Assembly: GCA_035513215.1 (NCBI GenBank)
Contig: DATKCK010000105.1
Coordinates: 1 to 20,343 of the forward strand
From: DATCZB01 sp035513215
GTDB lineage: Bacteria; Pseudomonadota; Gammaproteobacteria; Steroidobacterales; Rariloculaceae
Reading direction: 5' to 3'
DNA: 20,343 nucleotides
This document shows positions 14,310 through 20,343 of this stretch, piece after piece; positions within the stretch are counted from its first letter, which is position 1; each line of letters opens with the position of its first letter. A model generated the notes under the pieces. That model did not search any database and was not told where the DNA came from. It worked only from the letters and a program-made list of their open reading frames with translations. The translations under genes were made by a program, and so were the position numbers.

Positions 14310-15185
14310 TCAGTCGAGGCCCGCGGCGCGCGCCCGGACGCGCCCCATGACGGACCAATCGAGATCGCCCTCGCCGTGGGCGAAGGCCTCGAGAAGGCTG
14401 TCGCGAAAGACGTTGAGGCTCGGCAACGGCACTTGCGCCGCCTGCCCGGCCGCCATGATCAGGTTGCTGTCCTTGAAGCCGAGGTGCACCGAGAATCCGA
14501 CCTTGTCGTAGGCCTCGTTCGCGATGATGTTCGCGTACACCTTGTACGACGGCGACGCGAACAGCCCGTCGGTCAGCACTTCCTTGAACACGTGCGGGTC
14601 GACATCGAATTTTCTGGTCAAGGCGAACGACTCGGCCAGGGCCTCGATCGCGCATCCGAGCACCATGTTGTTCGCGAGCTTGACGGCTGCCGCGCCGGCC
14701 GGGTTCGTGCCAGCATAAAACGTGCGCCGTCCACAGGCCTTAAAGAGCGGCTCGAGCCTGTCGACGGTCTCCTTCGGTCCGGCCGGGACGATGCCGAGCT
14801 GGCCCGCCGCCGCGGCATCGGGACGACCGAGCACGGGCGCCGGAACGAACAAATGGCCGGCCGCGTCGTGGCGCTCCTTGAGCTCGAGCAACGCGGTGAC
14901 GCTGTGCGTGCCCATCGGCACGTGAATCGCGCCTTTGGCCAGCGTTTCGAGCAGGCCGCCGTCGACGACCTGGCCGAGCGCCTTGTCGTCCGACAGCATC
15001 GTGAACACGACATCGCGGCCCTTGCACGCCTCCGCGATCGAGCCGGCGACCTTCGCGCCTTTCTTCTCGAGCTCGTCGGCCTTCGATCGCGTGCGGTTAT
15101 AGACGACGAGATCGTAACCCGCGTCGAGAATGCGGCCGGAGATCGCCTGCCCCATGTTGCCGAGGCCGATAAATCCAACTTTCAT
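14310..15185 (-). CDS. Beta-hydroxyacid dehydrogenase family NAD(P)-dependent oxidoreductase
   Basis: This 291-residue protein belongs to the 3-hydroxyisobutyrate/6-phosphogluconate dehydrogenase-like family. The N-terminal cofactor motif is VGFIGLGNMGQAIS. The substrate-side segment PAPVLGRPDAAAAGQL stands where classical HIBADH has DAPVSGG. The catalytic lysine is K169 in GAAAVKLANNM. The residues after position 30 (NRTRSKADEL) suggest NADP preference, since Arg at the end of the second beta strand usually binds the 2'-phosphate; this is inference. An AAGGG ribosome-binding site precedes the ATG, 12 bases after the stop of the EboE-like gene. It is the second gene of the operon. A hydroxyacid, hydroxyaldehyde or short aldehyde substrate is possible. 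Confidence 0.92.
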   Translation of the reverse strand: MKVGFIGLGNMGQAISGRILDAGYDLVVYNRTRSKADELEKKGAKVAGSIAEACKGRDVVFTMLSDDKALGQVVDGGLLETLAKGAIHVPMGTHSVTALLELKERHDAAGHLFVPAPVLGRPDAAAAGQLGIVPAGPKETVDRLEPLFKACGRRTFYAGTNPAGAAAVKLANNMVLGCAIEALAESFALTRKFDVDPHVFKEVLTDGLFASPSYKVYANIIANEAYDKVGFSVHLGFKDSNLIMAAGQAAQVPLPSLNVFRDSLLEAFAHGEGDLDWSVMGRVRARAAGLD

Positions 15186-15197
15186 GACAATTCCCTT

Positions 15198-16403
15198 CTA
15201 CTGCTTGCCGAGCAGCTGCTCGCGCACCCACTCGATCTCCATGACGACGTAATCGACGATATCGCCGGTCTTCAGATGCTCGGGCAACACGTCCCAGGTA
15301 TAGGTCTCAATCTCGAGCTGCGGCGAGAGCTTGTTCTCCCGGTGAAACTTGAGCGCGTCCTCGATGGCGAAACGCGTCGTTTTGAAATCGCCGAGATCGT
15401 CGAGAAACACCGGCACATGGAAATGCGTGCGCCACTCGCGCGGGCCGGGATCCTTCTCCCAGGCCGCAAACGCGTCCTCGAGATTCAGGTAACGCGTGAG
15501 CTCGCCGTTTCGCTTCTCGACGGTCTGCGTCAGATAGACTGTATCGGCAAACTTCCTGAGCGCATCGACCTTCTCCTGAGTGACCTCGGGCGTCCGGATC
15601 GCCGCAGCCTCCTGGAGCTTGAATACCGGGATCCCGGCATCGGCGAGCGCCCTCAGGGATGCGCCGATGTCCTCGTACTCGACGGCCTGGTGGCAGATGT
15701 CGTAGACCATGCCGAGATGATCGTGCAGGGCGTCGTCGGCCTGTGCTCGGCTCAATCCCGTGTGCCCGACGATCGTATCGATCGCGGCTTTCGAGTAGAG
15801 ATGCTCGCCGAAATACTCGAGCGCCTCTTCCGTCGTCTCGAGAAAGCAAGCCGGCTCAGGCTCGAGCGCGAGGCGCACCTTGCGCCCGGTGGACTGATGC
15901 AACGTGATCAGATGCGCGACGACGCGCAGCACCTGATGCGTCAGCTCCTCGACGTGGCTCGGCCGGTAGATATTCGGCTTGAACGCAAGCGGCGGGCTCT
16001 GGATCGTCGGATCGACCGTGTCGGGCGCGACCTCGGCGAGGATGTTCGCGACCTCCATCGTATAGACGGCACGCTCGTCGGTCCGCCAGTCGGGCTCGTA
16101 GACGTCTTCCTTGACGATCCGGCCCTTGAACGGCCCGTAAGGGAAGGCATTGACCGTATAAAGATACATATCGTGCTCGTCGAGAAAGGCCTTCAAGCGC
16201 TTCCTTTCGCCGGCGTCGTTGACCAGCGTCTTGGCCGAGGCATTCGAGATCCGCAGCGAGACACCGAAGGGAGCGTCGGGGCAGACGCGCTTTTTCACCT
16301 TCGGCACGTAGGTCGTCAGGCTGTTCCACATCTCGGGCCAGGTGTCGCCCGGGTGAACCAGTGTCGAGTAAGTCAGGTGGCCGAGGCCATGGCCCAGATC
16401 CAT
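15198..16403 (-). CDS. EboE-like metabolite-traffic TIM-barrel protein
   Basis: From the ATG at 16403 the product has 401 residues. It resembles EboE, a xylose-isomerase-like TIM-barrel protein of the ebo gene cluster. The pattern is HLTYSTLVHPGDTWPEMW near the N-terminus, VNAFPYGPFKG, VYEPDWRTDER, LALEPEPACFLET, LGMVYDICHQAVEYED, WRTHFHVPVFLDD and LEIETYTWDVLPEH. The acidic and histidine residues (EPEP, DICHQ, HFHV, EIE) look like a metal site on the barrel. A longer reading frame to 16559 exists, but AAGGAG sits 6 bases before 16403 and the extra segment is Arg/Gly-rich, so I reject it. The ebo cluster is linked to export of scytonemin precursors in cyanobacteria; no other ebo gene is present here. 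It leads an operon with two dehydrogenases and an MBL hydrolase. Confidence 0.85.
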   Translation of the reverse strand: MDLGHGLGHLTYSTLVHPGDTWPEMWNSLTTYVPKVKKRVCPDAPFGVSLRISNASAKTLVNDAGERKRLKAFLDEHDMYLYTVNAFPYGPFKGRIVKEDVYEPDWRTDERAVYTMEVANILAEVAPDTVDPTIQSPPLAFKPNIYRPSHVEELTHQVLRVVAHLITLHQSTGRKVRLALEPEPACFLETTEEALEYFGEHLYSKAAIDTIVGHTGLSRAQADDALHDHLGMVYDICHQAVEYEDIGASLRALADAGIPVFKLQEAAAIRTPEVTQEKVDALRKFADTVYLTQTVEKRNGELTRYLNLEDAFAAWEKDPGPREWRTHFHVPVFLDDLGDFKTTRFAIEDALKFHRENKLSPQLEIETYTWDVLPEHLKTGDIVDYVVMEIEWVREQLLGKQ

Positions 16404-16520
16404 CAAGTTCTCCTTGAAGCTTGGCGCCGCCGGGCCACCGGTTGGCCCCGCTGCGGCATACCTTGGATTCGAGCCTCGCCCCGGATTTGTTGATCTGGTT
16501 CCGCGCCGACGCCCGCGGCT

Positions 16521-16550
16521 ATTGTAACGTGACTCGCCGGCCGTGGCGCC
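16521..16550 (-). promoter_or_regulatory. Probable promoter of the EboE-like operon
   Basis: On the minus strand TACAAT (16521-16526) matches the -10 consensus at 5 of 6 positions. Seventeen bases upstream the -35 position reads GCGCCA, a weak match. The start of transcription would fall near 16514, giving a leader of about 110 bases before the ATG at 16403. The element lies between the receptor's terminator hairpins and the operon, so it would let the operon be expressed on its own. Confidence 0.4.
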
Positions 16551-16560
16551 CGGAAGCAAG

Positions 16561-16619
16561 AACGCCCGGTCGAGCCGGGCGTTGGATGGTTGGCGCGGGG
16601 GCAGCGAGCGCTGCCCCCG
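16561..16619 (-). terminator. Two tandem terminator hairpins after the TonB-dependent receptor
   Basis: The first hairpin downstream of the receptor stop pairs CGGGGGCAGC (16596-16605) with GCTGCCCCCG (16610-16619), a perfect 10-bp stem with a GAGC loop. The second pairs AACGCCCGG (16561-16569) with CCGGGCGTT (16575-16583), 9 bp with a 5-base loop. On the receptor's strand it is followed by a short T-containing stretch (TTCTTGCTT, of which the first bases are stem). Both lie within 80 bases of the stop at 16640, so transcription from the receptor probably ends here. Confidence 0.72.
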
Positions 16620-16639
16620 TGCTCATGCCCGAGCCTTGC

Positions 16640-19132
16640 TCAGAACTGCCGCCGCAGAGTGACCCCGTAGGTCCTGGGCCAGCCCGGCTGGCCAGCCAGC
16701 GTGCCCGCGCCGCTCGCGAACTGATCGAACAGCGTGTGGAAGTAGTACTCGTCGGTCAGGTTCGTGACCTCGAACGCCGCATCCCAGAGTCCGTCATCCG
16801 AGCCCCACATCAGGCGCGCGTTCGTGATCGTGTAGCCCTCGATTCTGTTGCTCGCCTGGTTGACCGGCAGGACGAAAACCTCCGACTGGTAGCTCGCGTC
16901 GAGACGCAGCCCCACATCGCCACCGGAGCCCAACGGGATGTTGTACTGAATGCCCGCGCTCCACTTCGTTTCCGGCGTGTACGGCGGCACCATGTTGAGC
17001 TGCACCGGCGCGACCGCCTCCTTGTACTCGAAGTCGAGCCAGCTCGCCGAGGCGTCGACCAGCCATCGGTCGCCGACGTACCACTCGAGCTCGAGCTCGA
17101 GGCCCGGAACCTTCGCCGTGCCGGCATTGATCGGCAGCGCGCAGGGACCGGGACCGTCGGTCGGATCCGGCGTCGCTTCGAAGCACGGATTCAGCGTCAT
17201 GATGATGTCGGTGTAATCGTTGTAGAACAACGCGCCGTTCAGACGCAGATTGCCGTTCGCCAACAGCGACTTGAAGCCGACCTCGTAGGCCGTCAGCTCT
17301 TCATTGTTGAACGGCAACAGCTGCGCCAGGATGAACGGCCGCGGATTGACGCCGCCGCCTTTGTATCCGGTCGAAGCCTGGACATAGACCATCGAGTTGT
17401 CGCCGAGGCTGTAGTCGAGCGCGAGGCGCCAGTCGACGCGGTCGTCGGCGAAGGTTGCGCCCTGGTTGAACAGGCCGATCAACGCGCAGTTCGACGGATT
17501 GCTGATGTCATGCGGCGGCAAGCCCGCCGCGCACGGCCCTGCCGGCAGCGTGCCGTCGATGTTACGCCGGAAGTGCACGTAGGTCTTCTCGTCCTCCGAG
17601 TAGCGCACGCCGGCCGATAGGTTCATCCGATCCGTCAGATCGAAAGTGACATGCGCGAAGGCCGCATGATTGGACGAGGGCGTCGGATCCGGCCCATGGA
17701 CGAAGTTGAACTGCACGTAGAACAGGTTCACGTTCGCTTCGAGTGTGCCGTCCTGCTCGAACCAGAAAATGCCCGTGGTGTAGTCGAAATTGTCGCCGCC
17801 GCCGCTGAGCCTGAGCTCCGTGCTCCACTGATCGTGCTCGAGATGCTGCAACAGGAACTGGCTGTTGATCGGTGTGCGGTCCTCGTCCTGCGCGAAGCTC
17901 GCGTCGTACTCGCGGTATGAGTTGATCCATTTCAACGCGAGGTTGTCGCCAAGATTCCAGTCAAAGGTCGCGGAGAATCCCCAATGGTCCAGCGTCGTCT
18001 GCGGACGGATCGCACTTGGCGAATACCGCTGGTGCGTGTTCGGGTCGGTGTCCCACGGATCCATGAAGGTGCCGTAGTTGACGTAAGGATCATTGACGGG
18101 CGAATTGCCGGTCCGATTGGCGCCATAGGGCACGAAATCGTTCGTCAGATAGACGGGCGTGCCGTCCCGGCCGATGATGTAGGTTCCGTTGAAGCCGAGG
18201 TTCGGATAGTCCGCGTTCGGATAACCGGCCGGCGGCGCGGGCGGGAATATGAACGGGCCCGTCGGGCCTCCCGGCAGCGTCAGCGCCTCGTTGACGCCGA
18301 TCAGCACGCTCGGAATCGCCTCGGAATCGTCGTTCGTGATGTCGGCCGAGAACGTCGCCCTGAAGTCGTCGGACGGTTCCCACTGGAGCATGACGCGGCC
18401 ACCCGTATACTGCTGGCCGCCTTCGGTGCCCACCTTGCAGTCCGACAAGCGGCTCACCGAGAAATTCGGGACGTTGGAGGTCGGATGCACGCAGCCGTAG
18501 TCGAGGCGGTCGACGAAGCCATCACGGCTCTTGCTGACGCCCGCGACGCGCGCGGCCAGGTTCGGGGTCAGCTCGAAGTCGGCGCTGCCGCGAACCTCGA
18601 CCCGGTTGTACGACCCGTAGGTCAACTGGATCGAGTCGTTGCCGTCTCCGGGCTGCTGCGAGAACATCTTGATCGCGCCGCCGATCGAGTTCTTGCCGGC
18701 CAGCGTGCCCTGCGGTCCGCGCAGGATCTCGACGCGGTCGAGGTCGAGCAGGTCGACCAGCGAGCCCGTCAGCGTCGGATAGTAGACCTCATCGATGTAG
18801 ACACCGACGCCGGGCTCGAGCGCGTAGTTGAAGTCGGTTTGCCCGATGCCGCGAATGAACGCGACCATGGAAGGGCCGATGGAAGCGCCGCCGGGCTGGA
18901 GCGAAACGTTCGGCGCCTGTGCGGCGACCTCGAAGATATTCGTCTGGCTGCGCGCCTCGAGCATCCCGCTGCTGATCGCCGTGATGGCGATCGGCGTATC
19001 CTGGACGTCGGCCTCGCGGAACTCCGCGGTGACGATGACGGTTTCGATCTGACCCTGCTGACCCCATGCGGTCCCGGCCATGATCGTGCCAATCGCGGTC
19101 GCCAGCACGTGGCGCTTGTTGAGTCTGCTCAT
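16640..19132 (-). CDS. TonB-dependent outer-membrane receptor
   Basis: The 830-residue protein has a signal peptide (residues 1-24, ending TAWG) and a TonB box immediately after it (ETVIVTA, about 30-36). A plug domain follows, with DTPIAITAISSGML, VAFIRGIGQTDFN, VYIDEVYYP and EILRGPQGTLAGKNSIGG. A long beta barrel ends in YGVTLRRQF, with the C-terminal phenylalanine expected for outer-membrane proteins. This type of receptor (the iron-complex-receptor-like group common in sphingomonads and marine gammaproteobacteria) takes up iron complexes, carbohydrates, vitamins or lipids; the ligand is not predictable. GGGGGGAA precedes the ATG. A promoter lies at 19268-19296, and two hairpins close the transcript. 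It lies directly upstream of the EboE-like operon on the same strand. Confidence 0.95.
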   Translation of the reverse strand: MSRLNKRHVLATAIGTIMAGTAWGQQGQIETVIVTAEFREADVQDTPIAITAISSGMLEARSQTNIFEVAAQAPNVSLQPGGASIGPSMVAFIRGIGQTDFNYALEPGVGVYIDEVYYPTLTGSLVDLLDLDRVEILRGPQGTLAGKNSIGGAIKMFSQQPGDGNDSIQLTYGSYNRVEVRGSADFELTPNLAARVAGVSKSRDGFVDRLDYGCVHPTSNVPNFSVSRLSDCKVGTEGGQQYTGGRVMLQWEPSDDFRATFSADITNDDSEAIPSVLIGVNEALTLPGGPTGPFIFPPAPPAGYPNADYPNLGFNGTYIIGRDGTPVYLTNDFVPYGANRTGNSPVNDPYVNYGTFMDPWDTDPNTHQRYSPSAIRPQTTLDHWGFSATFDWNLGDNLALKWINSYREYDASFAQDEDRTPINSQFLLQHLEHDQWSTELRLSGGGDNFDYTTGIFWFEQDGTLEANVNLFYVQFNFVHGPDPTPSSNHAAFAHVTFDLTDRMNLSAGVRYSEDEKTYVHFRRNIDGTLPAGPCAAGLPPHDISNPSNCALIGLFNQGATFADDRVDWRLALDYSLGDNSMVYVQASTGYKGGGVNPRPFILAQLLPFNNEELTAYEVGFKSLLANGNLRLNGALFYNDYTDIIMTLNPCFEATPDPTDGPGPCALPINAGTAKVPGLELELEWYVGDRWLVDASASWLDFEYKEAVAPVQLNMVPPYTPETKWSAGIQYNIPLGSGGDVGLRLDASYQSEVFVLPVNQASNRIEGYTITNARLMWGSDDGLWDAAFEVTNLTDEYYFHTLFDQFASGAGTLAGQPGWPRTYGVTLRRQF

Positions 19133-19267
19133 GTTCCCCCCCGGAAACGGTCAAATATGAAGTGGAATCCGATCAGTCAGCCGGACAGGTCGTATCGCGC
19201 ACGCAACACATCGTGACTCATCGCCCGATCGGCGAATACCGAAACTCCGGCCGAAAATGTGGAAAGG

Positions 19268-19296
19268 CTTATATCAGAAGTACTTTGCGGCTACAA
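19268..19296 (-). promoter_or_regulatory. Probable sigma-70 promoter of the TonB-dependent receptor
   Basis: On the minus strand TATAAG (19268-19273) matches the -10 consensus at 5 of 6 positions. TTGTAG (19291-19296) lies 17 bases upstream as the -35, matching 3 of 6. Transcription would start near 19261 and give a leader of about 129 bases before the ATG at 19132. A perfect TTGACA (19309-19314, minus strand) lies nearby but has no -10 at proper distance. Confidence 0.5.
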
Positions 19297-19338
19297 CCTG
19301 CCGCGGTTTGTCAACTCTCCTCGACGGCGGCCGGATCG

Positions 19339-19363
19339 TCGCTTCATCGCAAAAATGAAGCGA
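19339..19363 (-). terminator. Hairpin downstream of the dehydrogenase gene
   Basis: TCGCTTCAT (19339-19347) and ATGAAGCGA (19355-19363) form a perfect 9-bp stem with a 7-base loop. It lies 40 bases past the stop of the dehydrogenase at 19404. The T run is inside the loop and not after the stem, so it may end transcription only weakly, or serve as an operator upstream of the receptor promoter. Confidence 0.4.
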
Positions 19364-19403
19364 TATCGCCACAGGCGCGTGGACGGAGCCGCGGCCAGGA
19401 CCG

Positions 19404-20343
19404 CTAACCGATGCGGATCACAACCTTGCCGAGATGCCTGGCCGAGGCGAGATGCTCGTAGGCGGCCGCGGCCTCGTCGAACGCGAAGACCCTGTCGATG
19501 ACGGGCTCGATGCCGTTCTGAGCGACGGCCCTGAGCAATGCGGCGAACTGGCCCCTCGGGCTGCGGCCGACGAAGATCCCGCGCAGCGTCGCGCCCTTGA
19601 ACATCAGCGGATAGGGGCTGAGGTCGCCTTCGGGTCGCGTCATGACGCCGATCAGCTTGATCTCGCCCCCCTCGGCAACGCACTGGTACGAGTGCGGCAG
19701 CGTCCCGACGCCGCCGAGATCGATCACATGATCGGCGCCCGCGCCGGCCGTCGCTTCGAGAACGACGCGTTCCCAGTCGGGATTCTCGCGGTAGTTGACC
19801 GTGACGTCGGCGCCCAGCGCGCGCGCCGTCTCCAGCTTCTCGTTGCTCGACGAGGTGATGATCACTCGGGCGCCGGCGGCTTTGGCCAGTTGCAGGGCCA
19901 TGATCGAGACGCCCCCCGTGCCGAGCGTCAGCACCGTGTCGCCGGACCGAATGCGCTTGCCCTCGGTCAGTGCATCCCACGCCGTCACACCGGCGCAGGG
20001 CAGCGTTGCCGCCTGCTCGAAGCCGAGCCCGTCGGGAATTTCGAGCAACCCGCCCTGATCGAAGACGCCATACTCGGCCAGCGTGCCGTCGAGCGGAGAG
20101 CCGAGCGTGCGGAACGGCCCGCCCTGCGAGAACGTTGCCGTGACGCGATCGCCGACGGCGAAATCCGTTACTGCGTCTCCGATCGCCTCGACGACGCCGG
20201 CGCCATCGGAGAGCGGAATTGTATTGCGCGTCACCGGACCACCGATGTACTTGCCTCGCACGATCGCGAGGTCGCGAAAATTCAGGGAGGCCGCATGCAT
20301 GCGGACCAGCACTTCGGTCGGTCCGGGCTCCGGGTCGGACCTT
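19404..20343 (-). CDS. Medium-chain dehydrogenase, Qor/zinc-independent alcohol dehydrogenase-like (5' end cut by window edge)
   Basis: The frame stays open to the right edge, so the N-terminus is missing. The visible part reads RSDPEPGPTEVLVRMHAASLNFRDL, which is the usual position about 20-45 of this family; the ATG at 20312 is internal. The GroES-like domain contains IPLSDGAGVVEAIG and VGDRV. The Rossmann domain has LTLGTGGVSIMALQLAKAAGA, then SSSNEKLETARALGAD and ADHVIDLGG. The end is RHLGKVVIRIG. No structural zinc lobe with four cysteines is visible, which fits quinone-oxidoreductase-like NAD(P)H enzymes in preference to classical zinc alcohol dehydrogenases. Such enzymes reduce quinones, enones or aldehydes. 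It is on the same strand as the receptor but separated by 271 bases with a hairpin and a promoter. Confidence 0.9.
   Translation of the reverse strand, partial: RSDPEPGPTEVLVRMHAASLNFRDLAIVRGKYIGGPVTRNTIPLSDGAGVVEAIGDAVTDFAVGDRVTATFSQGGPFRTLGSPLDGTLAEYGVFDQGGLLEIPDGLGFEQAATLPCAGVTAWDALTEGKRIRSGDTVLTLGTGGVSIMALQLAKAAGARVIITSSSNEKLETARALGADVTVNYRENPDWERVVLEATAGAGADHVIDLGGVGTLPHSYQCVAEGGEIKLIGVMTRPEGDLSPYPLMFKGATLRGIFVGRSPRGQFAALLRAVAQNGIEPVIDRVFAFDEAAAAYEHLASARHLGKVVIRIG

Noticed and set aside
14376..16493. A 705-codon plus-strand open frame spanning two genes
   Set aside because: It runs antisense across the dehydrogenase and the EboE-like gene, both of which have clear motifs and ribosome-binding sites.
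16404..16559. N-terminal extension of the EboE-like protein to an upstream ATG
   Set aside because: The extra residues are Arg/Gly-rich, while a strong AAGGAG site sits 6 bases before the internal ATG at 16403, and the probable promoter lies inside the extension.

Overview
The window is about 20.3 kb of GC-rich, gene-dense DNA from a Gram-negative bacterium. Evidence for this is a TonB-dependent outer-membrane receptor, a DUF5916 outer-membrane protein, a MacA/MacB/TolC-type tripartite pump, and start sites using GTG and TTG. The gene content suggests a heterotrophic proteobacterium, probably a gammaproteobacterium and possibly marine, but the taxon is inferred and no rRNA marker is present. 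I see no transposase, integrase, tRNA, CRISPR array or phage gene.

Layout, left to right. (A) 1-1536, minus strand: DUF5916 outer-membrane protein, cut by the left edge, with a striking polyglycine segment encoded by a hexamer microsatellite. It is divergent from a small sulfotransferase at 1715-2395. (B) 2414-8747, all minus strand: a GT4 glycosyltransferase, then macA, macB and an outer-membrane lipoprotein of the TolC family. The pump genes overlap or abut, so they form one operon. (C) 8905-12265: a PlcP/LpxH-like metallophosphoesterase, diacylglycerol kinase, a convergent PAP2 phosphatase, a second GT4 glycosyltransferase and a small membrane protein with a bacterial PH-like domain. (D) 12321-16403, minus strand: a compact operon of an EboE-like TIM-barrel protein, a beta-hydroxyacid dehydrogenase, a Gfo/Idh/MocA oxidoreductase and an exported metallo-beta-lactamase-fold hydrolase. 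(E) 16640-19132, minus strand: a TonB-dependent receptor with its own promoter, and two strong hairpins after its stop. (F) 19404-20343, minus strand: a Qor-like alcohol/quinone dehydrogenase, cut by the right edge.

The most coherent biology is in block C plus the glycosyltransferase at 7572-8747. The phosphoesterase resembles PlcP, the phosphate-starvation phospholipase C that releases diacylglycerol, and the glycosyltransferase at 10805 resembles Agt-type diacylglycerol glycosyltransferases. Together with a diacylglycerol kinase and a PAP2 phosphatase, they would interconvert phospholipid, phosphatidate, diacylglycerol and glycolipid. Both divergent intergenic regions here carry short direct repeats with 10-11 bp periods that partly resemble PhoB half-sites. 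Block D looks like an oxidation/isomerisation pathway for a small polyol, sugar or aldehyde-like metabolite. It is notable because an EboE-type protein sits outside any visible ebo cluster and directly downstream of a TonB receptor. Substrates for block D cannot be read from the sequence.
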